A stretch of DNA of 64,000 nucleotides from Pictodentalium vernedei (GCA_031216915.1 CM062297.1:182474083-182538082); one strand, 5' to 3'. Counted from the stretch's first letter, positions 1 to 10,841 are shown. Made by a program: numbers and translations. The notes: generated by a model not told the origin, from the sequence alone.

Positions 1-1027
1 TGTAAATTCCACGGATTGACAGTGGGTGGACATACCGTCTGAATCGATTGAAAGCAAATACAAAATGTCCAAACTAAAGAAACAAGCGTGGATATGAGTA
101 TCACGCCCCCCCCCCCCCCACCCCATGGCAATTGGATAACAAAACGAAGTGAAAAATAAAGGCTCACTCAAACCTAGTTAACAGAAATGTCTTGAACAAG
201 CCGTTTGGTACATAATTGAACATAATTAGATAGTTTTAGATTAACTGTTCAACTGGTATGGATAACTGGTGTAAGAGTGAACTGAAATTTGATTTCGCAT
301 TGCACTTTATTGGGGTATGTAATTTATCATAGCTCGATATGTATAAGCTATGTATGAGCGAACCTCTGAAGAGAACGGACACAGTATAAAATGAGTAATT
401 TATGTTTCACTAAATCTCCGAAAGCGAGGTAAACCCAGAAATTCGAGATTAGCTACGCGTAGACTAGAACTGTCTGTTGAAAGAAATCATTTGTAAGGTT
501 TACCAAAATAACAAAAGATGCCAATGTATCGATATAAGCGTTAGATGTACATCGTGTGAAGTTGTACTTAACGTTCCTATCAGCTGTCATGCCAAACTGC
601 TTAGAACTTTTAAATAAATTTCTGCTTTAAAAACAAACATGCAATGGTTCAAGTGGTCAAAAAAAAATATTTGTAGAAAAGTATTCCATTACCCTTTGAT
701 AATGGTACAACAAAAATCCATTGCAAAAATTACAAAATATCCTTCCACTTAGCGCCATTGCCCGTACTAGTCGATTGCGGTATCTTGAATCTATGTAAAA
801 ATCACGAATCAGATAATTAATGTCAGATCATTTGCCAAAACGCAGGTTCAGCGGTGACTGAAGACGGCCTTTTTGAAATCCACATCTACAGTGGACATGT
901 ACGGGAACATGTTCTGTATGTCTTTTATTTTTTTCTTTCGACACCCCATGTGCTTCCAATTTATCAACTGTATCAATAAAATATAGAGGTGATGGGATTG
1001 ACTTGCTGCATGTCTTTTTGGTAAGGT
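1..1027. other. AT-rich DNA, no gene seen
   Basis: I see no coding region or recognised repeat here. The only notable simple sequence is a poly-C run near 107-119. Short frames are not supported by composition or by any motif. Confidence 0.5.
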
Positions 1028-1039
1028 AGGTCCGTAGAT

Positions 1040-1354
1040 TAGTTATTTATTTATTGGTGTTTAAGGTCATATACTTATGCACAATGGCCAATCATGACCG
1101 TGACAGTTTTACGGGTGGAGGAAGCCGGAGAACCCGGAGAGAACCACCGAGCAACGATGAGCCAGCTCCCCAACATCGAAACTCCGCACTGCAGCATAGA
1201 CAGGGTAAGATTGGTTGAAGACATGCGTACCATCGACGTGCAGTACGCCATAGTACACGGCGTCATCGTGCCCCCATGTGGACAATCGGGGTTAAGTGCC
1301 TTGCCCAAGGACAAAACGCGTCAGTCCGAATTGATCGCCCAGACAGTCACCCAT
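1040..1354 (-). mobile_element. 5S-headed SINE, 5' truncated
   Basis: Read on the minus strand, this begins inside the 3' part of a 5S rRNA promoter (ATGGGTGACTGTCTGGGCGA resembles the 5S box C region). It then runs into the body shared by the other SINEs here: the phrase 'CTTGGGCAAGGCACTTAACC', a 'GTACTGCACGTCGA' block, and a tail ending in AATAAATAAATAA. A 12-bp direct repeat, AGGTCCGTAGAT, flanks it at 1028-1039 and 1355-1366, as expected for a target-site duplication after LINE-driven retrotransposition. The start inside the 5S part fits incomplete reverse transcription. Confidence 0.85.
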
Positions 1355-1424
1355 AGGTCCGTAGATGACGTCATTGATCTCCAAGAACTCGTTGGAGAAG
1401 TTTGTTTTGTATTTTACCGAAGAT

Positions 1425-2051
1425 TAGAGCTGAAACGGTTGAGGTGCTTTCTTGATCGATTCATCACGTGGATTAACCTTGGTTAACCGATTAATCACTT
1501 GTCCAAATAGATATCTGAATAACTGCCATACCGTTGATGATTTACAGCATGAACCTTTTTACCCAACGTAACAAACAAAACCGACCAGGCCAAAATACAA
1601 AAATCTTCATTTAAATTTATTATGTTTTCAATTTTTGTCTCTAAAACATAGCTTATGACCCCTCATTGGAACGAGCTCGTTCCAATGAGAGATCATAAGC
1701 TATGTTTTGGAGACAAAAATTGAAAATTTTCAGTACTTCATGAATTTATTTTGTAAGTATCGTCTGCTACCCGCAATGGGAAAAGGGATAAGAATGACCA
1801 TTTCCAGCTACTGATACAGTATGATGATCACGCAAGTAAACAAGTATGCCAGCAAGTAACTTGCATGCTTTACTCTGTCTCATATAATTGATGTGAGTCA
1901 GTTTGACAATGTTTGCCTGCTTTAGAGCAAGTTTGTAAACCCATATAATACAGTAGTTCAAAAGTAACGGTTAATCGATCAATTACTTTTTGGATCGATC
2001 AAGCTGTTGATCATTGATTAATCGATTAATCGGTTAACCGTCTCAGCTCTA
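1425..2051. mobile_element. hAT-like non-autonomous element
   Basis: The ends are inverted: TAGAGCTGAAACGGTT at the left and AACCGTCTCAGCTCTA at the right. The flanking 8-mers are CCGAAGAT (1417-1424) and CCGATGAT (2052-2059), one mismatch apart, as expected for an 8-bp hAT duplication. There is no transposase inside. The subterminal DNA is rich in TTAATCGATTAATCGGTTAACC-type motifs, which are often transposase binding sites in hAT elements (inference). A truncated piggyBac-like MITE lies inside it. Confidence 0.7.
1552..1738. mobile_element. piggyBac-like palindromic MITE, truncated copy
   Basis: This is a partial member of the family seen intact at 3665, 7956, 11350 and 25178. It keeps the CTTTTTACCCAACG end and the central palindrome (TTGTCTCTAAAACATAG ... 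CTATGTTTTGGAGACAA around GAACGAGCTCGTTC). It lacks the TTAA-flanked right terminus. Confidence 0.7.
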
Positions 2052-2059
2052 CCGATGAT

Positions 2060-2375
2060 GGATTGTGATTCTCATATACTAGTTGTTTGACTTGGTCGAA
2101 TCTCAAAGCTTTCGAAAACTGCTTGAAAATCTTTTAAGTCATCAGCTTCCATCTGTATAACTTTGAATGGATTCCACCTATTCGTTTGCAGCAGCACACG
2201 AACAACACCAATGGGGGCTGAATACCTCTGTTAATTTAAGCAGCTTCTCTATTTGTCTGTGGACATTGTCCACGTCTTGAACTGTCGGGTGGCCGGGTGT
2301 TGAACATTTTTGTTCCATGTTTTCAATATTCGGGTGCTTCGTCATGAAGTGTTTTAGCGCCGTTTTGTCTTTACA
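2060..2375. other. Spacer, nothing recognised
   Basis: No gene, TIR or tandem repeat could be supported here. It may be 3' flank of the broken gene to the right. Confidence 0.4.
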
Positions 2376-4730
2376 CTATTTCGATTTTGCGGAACGCATG
2401 CGTTCGACCATAACACATATTTTTGACTGTTGGATTGTTGGCGACAATTCTCTCACGAATGCTATCAAGTAATTTATGAAGGAAAATTTTCGGCGAGTAG
2501 AGCCACTTTTCGACTTTCTGTATTTAGCGACGCGTTCAGCGGTTTGTGTATAAAATGCGTGCTTTTTGTCATCAGACAATGACTGATATTTCTCAAATAT
2601 TGCAGTATGTCGATTTTGGTCTAGGTTCGCATAACACTTGACTTGAAGCGACAGAGTCACTCTCATGACTTTTCCACTACAAGCTTTGTAAACCAGACTG
2701 TCATTTTCTTTTTCTTATGTTTTTTTTTTCCAAAGTGCCGGATTCCGTTTTCGTTTTCTTGACCGTGCAGGAGTTTCTGCGTTTTCAGAATCCTGCTGAC
2801 TTTCGGAACTTGAAGGGGTGTATTCTAAATCTGATTCATTGCATTTCGAGCCCGCTTCGTGATATTTTAAATCCGATTCGTCGTATTCAGAATCGAGTTC
2901 GTGGTTTTCCGCCGAATTCGATTCGTGGCCTTCCGGCTCCAATTCAAGGGAGCTCGATTGAGCCTCTGCTGGATCCGATACGCTTACAATTTCTTCTGCC
3001 AAGTTCGGGACACGATCCAACTGTAGCACCATTCTTTCAATTTGAGAATTAGTTAATGTGGTGTCGAGATTTTCCGTTTGAGCATCCAGTGTTCCATCCC
3101 CATTCCCTGTGGTTTCCATTCACCTATAGAACGCTGATTTTTGTTCCGGGTACAATATTTATGACTTTATCAACCAACATTTCCCTGTTGTCATACAGAA
3201 AGTCTGAACATAAGGCTGGGGTAGCTTGTTCAAGGAGATTATACACAGGCGCGATCGTCCCAGAAAGTGTTTGTATGGGCGAGTTAACGCCAGTGTCCGC
3301 CGACCTTCTAACAGCATCATCAGTTTGTATTGAAATAACATCTGTTACCACGACGAGCGCTGCGCTTGCATCCCGTCTTGCACATTCAGGATTACAAACG
3401 GAATTAACAATTTCAGCTACGGCTACTTTTACGTCCTCCTGCTTCGATTGTCCGACAGCAACATCTTGAAATGTCCCCGTAGAAACATGATCAATTTCTA
3501 CGACTGAATCAGTATCTGTTTTCTGTTGAAAACGATCAACGAATTCAGCTACGATTGCTTTTATGTCCTCCTGCTGCGACTGCCAGGCAGCAACATCGTA
3601 GAAACAGGGACAACGTCTACAGAGGAATCTGACACGACTGAATCAGTATCTGTTTTCTGTTTAACCCTTTACCCAACATGAAAAGCAGACGACACTTGCA
3701 AACACAATTCTTGAATAAATAATGTTTTTCATTTTTTGTCTCAAAAACATAGGTTATGACCCCTCTTTGGAACGGGCTCAACGAGCTCGTTCCAAAGAGG
3801 GGTCATAACCTATGTTTTTGAGACAAAAAATGAAAAAATAATGAAAATTAATTGGCGATTTTTGTAACTAACGCTGGCCGGTTTTGACCGTTACGTCAGG
3901 TAAAGGGTTAAAAGGTGCAGGATGACACATATGATCAACGATTTCAGCTACTATTGCCTTATGTCCTCCTGCTGCGACTTCCAGACCGCAACATCTTGAA
4001 ATGTACCCGTAGAAAAAGGGTCAACGTCTACAGAGGAATCTGACACGAGTGAATCAGTATCTGTTTTCTGTTTAAAAGGTGCAGGGTGACACACATGATC
4101 GACGATTTCAGCTACAACTGCTTTCACGTCGTCGTCTTCTGACTTTTAGACAGCAACAGATATAACGAAACGTACCTGTAGAAACAGGAATAATTTCCAC
4201 AGAGGGGTCAGACGCTTCACAATCTATGCCTGTTTTCTGTTCAGCAGGTGTAGGGTGACAAACATTATCAACGATTTCAGCTACCACTGTATTCGCGTAA
4301 ACCTCTCCTGACTTTTCGACAGCAACGTCGTGACACGTACCATTAGAATTGCAAACACCATTCATTCCCACAATGGTATCTGACACATATGTATCCATGT
4401 TTGTTTGCTGTTTCTCGCATGTTCGGTCACAAAATAATCAATATTTCCAGTTAAGACTTCCCCCGACTTTCCGTTAGCATTAATATCGCGACGATGTACA
4501 ACCCTATCTTTGGGGATTGGTCCCGTTTCCACAGAGTTACCATCACGTTCTCGATCACAAACGTATTCAATATACATCGCGTTAAGATCTGTGTTTTCTA
4601 ACCCCGTTTCTGCTTCTAATATGTCTTTATCGTCAACGCTTTCTGATTTCTGTGCTCTTCTGTGTCTAAGAAATAGAAAAAAGTACCACCCTTTAAAACG
4701 CTGGAATTTGCTGGGTGCTGTAGAGTAAAG
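2376..4730 (-). pseudogene. Broken acidic tandem-repeat gene
   Basis: Several minus-strand frames form what looks like one decayed gene. At 4577-3400 they encode a repeat of roughly 45-56 residues seen five times, with recurring phrases such as VVAEIVD, VCHP and DSSVD. An intron-like or broken link follows (3351-3124). Then comes an acidic Ser/Glu-rich stretch ending in a basic RKRKRNPALWKKK block (3119-2715). After a frame change at an A-run, a segment with KCYANLDQNRHTAIFEKYQSL and STRRKFSF follows (2666-2376). The basic-Trp block followed by a Cys-containing segment recalls TE-associated proteins common in invertebrate genomes, but I cannot name the family. A TTAA MITE interrupts the repeat array. 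Function unknown; probably inactive. Confidence 0.45.
3665..3907. mobile_element. piggyBac-like palindromic MITE
   Basis: The element begins CCCTTTACCCAAC and ends GTCAGGTAAAGGG, flanked on both sides by TTAA (3661-3664 and 3908-3911). TTAA duplication with CCC...GGG termini is the hallmark of piggyBac-type transposition. The middle is a long palindrome (arms starting TTTTTGTCTCAAAAACATAG) centred on GAGCTC near 3785. There is no coding capacity. It sits inside a tandem protein-repeat array, where the uninterrupted neighbour unit at about 4069-4100 shows the empty TTAA target. Confidence 0.85.
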
Positions 4731-4743
4731 TACATGTATCAGA

Positions 4744-5033
4744 TTACTATCAACCTAGCCCTGTGCCGGCTGTTGCGGATGCAAAGAACCGTACGCATCG
4801 AAATGGAACTTCATGGATAATAGAGAGTATCATTTTTGAACCTCTCTTCTGTCCATAATTCACATTACGATGTGTACGTTTCTTTCCGTCTGTAACAACC
4901 AATGTCATTCATAGCACATGCATAGAACAGGGTTCCAACCTATCATTGATTTCACGGCATATATATGTCCTACTGAGCCAGTGCTAAATTCACAAATTTC
5001 ATTTTACAGGAGATAGGGCAAGGTTGATAGTAA
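4744..5033. mobile_element. MITE with TTACTATCAACC termini
   Basis: Terminal inverted repeats TTACTATCAACCTAGCCCT (left) and AGGGCAAGGTTGATAGTAA (right) bound about 290 bp without coding capacity. A second, diverged left end (TTACTATCAACCTTGTCCC) begins near 5119. It shares the phrase CCATGGATAATAGAGAG and so is a partial second copy. The superfamily is not determined. Confidence 0.65.
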
Positions 5034-5118
5034 AATGACACTTTCCATCTATATCAGTCGACATAATTAAGGCAAAGCTGGTGGTAATCTGATCAATTTA
5101 CAATACTTAGTGTCAGTT

Positions 5119-6835
5119 TACTATCAACCTTGTCCCATTTGTCTGTTGGTATAGACGGGAAGAAACATACACATCATCTTGGGAACCCATGGATAATAGA
5201 GAGGCTTACAAAACCATACTTGCAATGTGTAACATTTGTATCCACAGAAACATACAATATCGTCATATTTGACGAACAGCATCATCGTGTGATGACGTTG
5301 TGATATGTTTCTATGGAAATACACGTAACCACTTGATGTATCCCTAGACAGTGGACATTCGGCTGTCTTTAAGTCATGAACACGAATTACTGCTTTGATT
5401 ATTATTGAAATATACCAGAAACAGCGGTTGAGGAGTATCTGTGGCCCTAAAGTTGTCGGGGTTAGGGCCCTGGACCCACAAGACTGACCATGGTCCGTCC
5501 CGGTGGGAAAAAAAATTTGATTTTGATGATCAAAAGTCACCCTCTCCTGGACTCTAGGGAGCTTTAAAGCGAAAATAAAATGCCAGCAATTCGCATGTTT
5601 TAATAGACCATCAACCTAAACGCACGTGTTAAAATACAGATATCTTGCAAGTGACGATTACATTCATAAAGGGCTACGAATATTACTGCACTGACTAGGG
5701 AGGGAGCCCAATCTGATGTATGCTTGACCCTCGCTCTTCGGATTAGGGTCAACTTGGGGCCGCAGACAACCTTAGGGGACCCAGACGACCTTAATCCAAA
5801 GAACGGAGGGCCCAAAAGTGGATCAAAATTGCATACAAATCCATTACATCTATTCCATTTACGTGTTTGTACTTCTTTGTTTCAATTTTGGTTCTAAAAT
5901 AGAGTTTTACAACCACTCAGTATAAGATTGCCTCTCTTCCCCATAGACCCGGGGCCCCTGAAATTAGTCCGCCCACTCTCCATGAGTGAAGTGATCCGCC
6001 ACTGAGAAACAGATTGAGTACATTCAGTAGATCAGTAGATTAACAGGTTCGGACTTAAAGGAACCGGGGTTAATTGAAAGGGACCTAGGCCTTCCAGTGC
6101 GCCCAGATTTGAAAAATCCTGAATTTAAATGGTAATTACAATACTTTGAAGAATGAATTGAGCACATTTTCTTTAATAGAAGGGGACGGAGGTGCCCCAG
6201 TATCGGGATCTGAAAAAGATACCATTATCTCGACGAAGGGAGTGGAGGTCCTCCAATATGTGGATCGGAGAGAGAGCCATTTATCTTTATTAGATGGGTA
6301 TGCATTTCCCAATATGTAGATCGGGAGGGACCCCCATTATCTTTAATAGTCGGTAAGAAGATGGGATACCCGCCCCATGACATACAGCCATAAATGAGAC
6401 AAACTCGCGAACATTTCGAAATTTCAATTTTTATATCAAATTCCCAAATCTTCAGCGTTAAATTTACCAACAGTTTCAGAAAATTAAAGGGAGCTAACTT
6501 TCCTCTAATTCTTTTCCAATGACGAAAAATTGTCAGCCATGTAATAATAACAAAAATGTTCAAAATGAACTTATTGCTGAATACAAACACAATTTTTTCA
6601 TTCCTTGTTCGGGCCGGGTCAAGCGGAGATATTTTTCCTTACGGCAACATCACCCATGTCCCCATTCCGCAATGAAACTTTATTTTACCCAAATTTTAAG
6701 ACACTTATGTTGCTTGCCCTATAATAGTAATTTCACAATGTTACCCGCCCATGGAGACAGAACAATTGGGTGATGGAGTGTTCATTAATATTTTTTTCCA
6801 AAAGCAATGTGAATATTGTATTTGTTATTTTATCT
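5119..6835. other. Partial MITE copy then unassigned DNA
   Basis: The first 150 bases resemble the neighbouring MITE. The rest contains several G/C-rich 'GGACCC...' phrases and poly-A/T tracts, but no gene or repeat boundary I can defend. Frames of 70-138 codons here have no recognisable domain. Confidence 0.4.
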
Positions 6836-6849
6836 GATAACCATAGAGT

Positions 6850-6897
6850 ATAACACCCGTTGTATATACTTGAAGTATATACAACGGGTGTTGTATA
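6850..6897. repeat. Perfect 19-bp-arm hairpin
   Basis: AACACCCGTTGTATATACT and its exact complement flank a TGA loop. It lies at the left of a 0.9-kb interval whose other side carries a much longer hairpin (7580-7721). TATCTGATAA (6830s) and TTATCAGATA (7560s) occur in inverse orientation, so the two hairpins may mark the ends of one element. Confidence 0.6.
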
Positions 6898-7579
6898 TAA
6901 TTATAATTTATGCGAACGACCTCTGACCTCTTTCAATTCCATTTTCATTCATTCATTCATGAAACGTCGTTATATCACAGGGCAGGTTTTAATTGTACGC
7001 TTATTGCACTTTGTCAAAATCCTCTGATGGGGTCATTTCTTATTTATTTTGCTTCAATAAAGGCAACCTAAAATTTTGCTTCAAAACATTGTAGAAATTA
7101 CTTGAATGTTAATAGTAATTAGTATGCGGCGACTGCGAACTATTTATAGTCACGGCCTCGATCAAAAGTACTCGCGGAACTGCGCTAATTAAAAGTTCGT
7201 CTGCTCTACCTGAAAAAAAAACACTTCGTAAAAATTGTAAACAAACGCAAAATTATTTGTTATATTGGGACTACAGCATAAAACACGGAAGAAAACTGGA
7301 ACTATGTCAAAAAAAGAATAACTCTACTGAAACACCGTTTTGTTACTGTTAATAAAATAGTTGAAATTTATTTTGTTCCAGCGCAGTTACATGATGCAAG
7401 AAGTGCAATCGCACTTTACAATCGCCGTCATCGATTTTGTAATGTAAGGGACACAACTCTATGCGTCTTGTCCTATTTCTTTTGTCTCGTAGACTGGTTT
7501 TCTTTGGAGGCCCGAGGGAAGCATATATAAGTCGGGTAGACGCACGAGACGGGTGTCTGTTTGTTATCAGATAAAAACA

Positions 7580-7721
7580 ATAAACATATAGTGTGTTTTT
7601 ATATCTGTGTTATACAACTCGTTGAAATATGGTTTATTTTTTCTCGGCGAAGCCTCGAAAAAATAAACCATATTTCAACTCGTTGTATAACACAGATATA
7701 AAAACACACTATATGTTTATT
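7580..7721. repeat. Near-perfect 142-bp palindrome
   Basis: Two 65-bp arms, starting AATAAACATATAGTGTG, are complementary except for two bases in the middle of CAACTCGTTG. They are separated by a short TCGGCGAAGCCTC loop. Such a sequence can extrude as a cruciform or make a long hairpin RNA. It is probably a fold-back transposon or the terminus of one. Confidence 0.8.
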
Positions 7722-7955
7722 GTCTATATATCCAATTGGAAAGATTAAATTTGTATAAGCACGTCTCTTTCGGTATAATAAATGTAATGATGACTGAACT
7801 CGAGGTGGGTATTGCGGAAGAGGAGTACCGTCCGTCTAGAATATCTTTTCTCCATATACTCTATATAAACCCGCCATCTTGTTTTGAGGAAAGATTTTTT
7901 GAGAGGATATCCCAAAATACTGTATACAAATCCGCTAGTAATGTCACTTATTTAA

Positions 7956-8188
7956 CCCTTACCTAACACGAAAAGCAGACGACACTTGCAAAAAATTTCG
8001 TGAATAACTACTTTTTTTCATTTTTTATATCAAAACATAGGTTATGACCCCTCATTGGAACGAGCTCGACGAGCTCGTTCCATCGAGGGGTCAAAACTTA
8101 TGTTTTTGAGACAAAAAATTAAAGAATAATGAAAATTAATTGGCGATTTTTGAGAATAGCGGTTTTGGCCGTTACGTTGGGTAAAGGG
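7956..8188. mobile_element. piggyBac-like palindromic MITE
   Basis: Third copy of the TTAA family: TTAA at 7952-7955 and 8189-8192, left end CCCTTACCTAACACG, right end GTTGGGTAAAGGG, with the central palindrome around GAGCTCGACGAGCTC. One base has been lost from the left CCCTTT tract. Confidence 0.8.
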
Positions 8189-8269
8189 TTAACAAAGGGA
8201 TGTTGTTCCAGCACAATGGCCAATTGTTCTCCTATTGTACTCTTATTGTTAGGATATTTTATGGGATAT

Positions 8270-8520
8270 GTATGGGGCTTTGATACCATTGTTCTAGGTA
8301 AAAACACGCTCATCTGCAGGTGTTCAAGAAGGGTGAGTGCGATTCTGACTATTGTCTGAGGATAAAGCCTATTGTTTTAGAGGCATGGAACGCCGTGTTC
8401 CCTATTGTCCCACGGCCTTGCCCTGTGGTTCTAGGTAATAACACGTTCGTCTGCAGGTGTTCGAGAAAGTGTGAGTCACTGTTCTGACGACTGCGCCACG
8501 CGTTTCAGGCCTATTGTCTG
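8270..8520. repeat. Two-unit degenerate tandem repeat
   Basis: The phrase GTTCTAGGTAA(A/T)AACACG, with CATCTGCAGGTGTTC or CGTCTGCAGGTGTTC after it, occurs at about 8290 and 8420. This gives two diverged units of roughly 130 bp. No function is suggested. Confidence 0.5.
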
Positions 8521-8582
8521 ACAGGCATCGCGTCTCCAGTGACCTCGTTTATTACTCTCGCTACTGTTGCGGTATTGCCCTT

Positions 8583-8692
8583 ATAAAAAAGTACCATGGT
8601 AAACCATGGTAAATCCCAAAATACCCTGGTAATACTACGGTATTACCAGGGTATTTTGGGATTTACCATGGTTTACCATGGTACTTTTTATA
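8583..8692. repeat. 110-bp near-perfect palindrome
   Basis: Arms of about 52 bp, including two internal ACCATGGT boxes and a CCCAAAATACCCTGGTAAT block, are mirror-complementary around a TACG centre. The arms themselves contain shorter palindromes (CCATGG), so several cruciform forms are possible. It is probably a tiny fold-back MITE. No target duplication was resolved. Confidence 0.8.
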
Positions 8693-9319
8693 GGGGTGAC
8701 TCGTAAATTTCCATCGAACGAGCTTAGGCATGTTTGTGTGGGCGATTCATTGAGTCAGCTATAAATTTCCAAAGGGGTGGTAGCTGTGAGTCACTACATG
8801 CCATACATTAGGGGGCGTGGGCGGTTCGCCGAGTCAGTGTGCGGGCAGTTTTTTGTAACACATCGGAAATTTCTTACCACATCATAAAGCCAACTACCCC
8901 ACAATGAATCAATAACAACAGCGTTCCAACGAGTAGACCTGTATGTGGTCTCGCTATAATAACCACATTCCAAGTCCTTTTTATTAGTAACCATTTTCTT
9001 ATTATTTTATTATTCGATTTTATTATTATTTTATTATTAAAAGATCACTAATTTCCCCACTACGCAAGGCTTATTTAAAAACCCTATTATGGATCGCGAT
9101 TTTTTTGGAGTGCAACAAGGCTTCGCAAATCACTCAATGGACGAAATACACAACCACCCATGCTATTCTGTAGATTATGAGGCCTAAAGCTGAAAACAAA
9201 CCAAGCATATGAACGTTTGGTGGCAAAGAAGAAATTACAAAAATAAACAAGAGGTGCGCATCGAAGATGCAGGCGTCGACTTGTAGTGGCAATCGGAGAG
9301 TGTTGCATGTCCATAACTC
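8693..9319. other. Unassigned DNA with ATT microsatellite
   Basis: There is a (TTA)n/(TTTTA)n tract at about 8996-9040. Otherwise I see no gene or repeat boundary. Confidence 0.4.
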
Positions 9320-9339
9320 GGTTATCAATCATATGCCGG

Positions 9340-9870
9340 TTGTCAAATATGGAACCTTTGTTCAAGTAAAAATTAATCAAGACCCATAACTGTGTAATGA
9401 AAAAGTGGACCGGGCCAGTTTTCGAACCCGTTTGAGATATTATTGCAAACGACATGTATGGCAAATATTAGTCAAATCGTAGAACGTTTGTTCAGGTTAT
9501 TGCGCTAATGAGGTCAAAATTCGTAAAAATGTACTAATTAAGGCCCATAACTCTGTAATGAAAAATTGGGCCTGGCCAGTTTTCGAACTCGCTTGAGATG
9601 TTATTGGAAAAGACCTATATGGTAAATATTAGTAAAACTGGAGAACATTTGTTCAAGTTATTGCACTATAACGAGCTAAAAATTCGTAAAAATTGACTAT
9701 TCGTAAAAACTGACTAATTAAGGCCCATATCTCTGTAATGAAAAATTGGCCCGGACCAGTTTTCGAACTCGCTTGAGTTATTATTGCAAAAGACCTGTAT
9801 GGCACATTTCAGTCAAACTGGAGAACATTTGTTCAAGTTATTGCGCTAACAAGCTCAAAAATCACTCGCT
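9340..9870. repeat. Three-unit tandem array (about 165-180 bp)
   Basis: The phrase CCCATAACTCTGTAATGAAA recurs near 9382, 9543 and 9724, each followed by GGCC(T/A)GGCCAGTTTTCGAAC-like sequence and a GTTCAAGTTATTGCGCTA block. Units diverge by several percent. The third carries an 18-base local duplication of ATTCGTAAAAA-TGACTA. Confidence 0.7.
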
Positions 9871-9924
9871 CGCATGCAATTTTACATATAAGGGACTGTG
9901 AAACAGAAGATCTACCTTGACTTG

Positions 9925-10288
9925 TGGGGCCTTATCTGATAATGGCATTGAACGTGATAACTTGAATAACTGTAATCGGATGTTCATGTCACTTACTATA
10001 GGCATACATTGTGGATATGAGCTCGGTCAAGTTCGATATTCCCTAGTTTCTTTGGCTTTTATAGGAGTTATGCCCATTTTTGTTCGAAACTCGGTGTTTG
10101 TCTAATAATGACTCCTTGAACAGCTATGAATGCGATAACTTGAATACTTGTAATCGAATTTTCATGAAACTTGCTAAAAGCATACATTGTAAGATCTTGG
10201 CTGAGGTCGCTACTGCACAAAGTTCCTGTGCTTTTGTAGGTGCTCTGCCCCTTTTTGTTTGAAATTTGGTGTTTGTCTGATAATGACT
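9925..10288. repeat. Tandem repeat, about 175-bp unit
   Basis: GTGTTTGTCT(A/G)ATAATGACT occurs at about 10093 and 10269, with a partial match near 9930. Between them CTTGAATA(A)CTGTAATCG and CATACATTGT repeat in step. The array ends at the SINE insertion at 10303. Confidence 0.65.
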
Positions 10289-10302
10289 TTGTGGGCGCGA
10301 TA

Positions 10303-10668
10303 TATTATTTATTATTATTTATTGGTGTTTAAGGTCACATACTTATGCACAATGGCTAATCGTGACCGTGACAGTTTTATGAGTGGAGGAAGCCGGAGTA
10401 CCCGGAGAGAACCACCGAGCATCGACGAGCAACTGTCAGCTCCTCAACATTCTAACTCTCTGTTCAAGTTCCGCTCAAGCAGGGTTACAGCGGTTGAAGA
10501 CATGTGCACTATCGACGTGCAGTACGCCTTAGTACATGTCGTCATTGTGCCCCCATGTAGGCAACCGGGATAAAGTGCCTTGCCCAAGGACACAACGCGG
10601 GTCGTCCCGGAGGGGATCGAACTCGGGAATAGAAGTCAAACAGTCTAGCACTGAGCTACCGCGCTCCC
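10303..10668 (-). mobile_element. tRNA-headed SINE, full length
   Basis: Read on the minus strand, the element starts GGGAGCGCGGTAGCTCAGTG, a tRNA-like head with A box TAGCTCAGTGCTAG and B box GAGTTCGATCCCC. It then enters the body with CCTTGGGCAAGGCACTTTA and the GTACTGCACGTCGA block. It ends in the tail with CATAAGTATGTGACCTTAA and a short AATAAATAAT run. A perfect 14-bp target duplication, TTGTGGGCGCGATA, lies at 10289-10302 and 10669-10682. Body and tail are shared with 5S-headed copies at 1040 and 17231. Confidence 0.92.
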
Positions 10669-10704
10669 TTGTGGGCGCGATAAACTGAACAAATATATAT
10701 AGAA

Positions 10705-10841
10705 TATACCCATAGTAGCTTGGTGTACCAAATGTTCACCACGAGTGGTGAAGTGGAGTTAACTGCGAGCCTTTGGCGCGCGGTTAACACCACTTCACCA
10801 CGAGAGGTGAACATTTGGTGCACCAAGCTACTTTGGGTATA
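10705..10841. repeat. Long inverted repeat, about 60-bp arms
   Basis: Arms running from TATACCCATAGTAGCTTGG to the complementary CCAAGCTACTTTGGGTATA flank a GC-rich loop (GCCTTTGGCGCGC). Each arm also carries a CACCACGAGTGGTG-type inner palindrome. It starts just right of a SINE target duplication. Confidence 0.75.

Noticed and set aside
1094..1486. 130-codon frame over the first SINE
   Set aside because: The frame is on the wrong strand of a SINE, recurs in decayed form in other SINE copies, and matches no protein family.
5124..6590. Possible gene on the minus strand (frames of 138 and 121 codons)
   Set aside because: Composition is low-complexity, frames do not join with splice signals, and no motif is visible.
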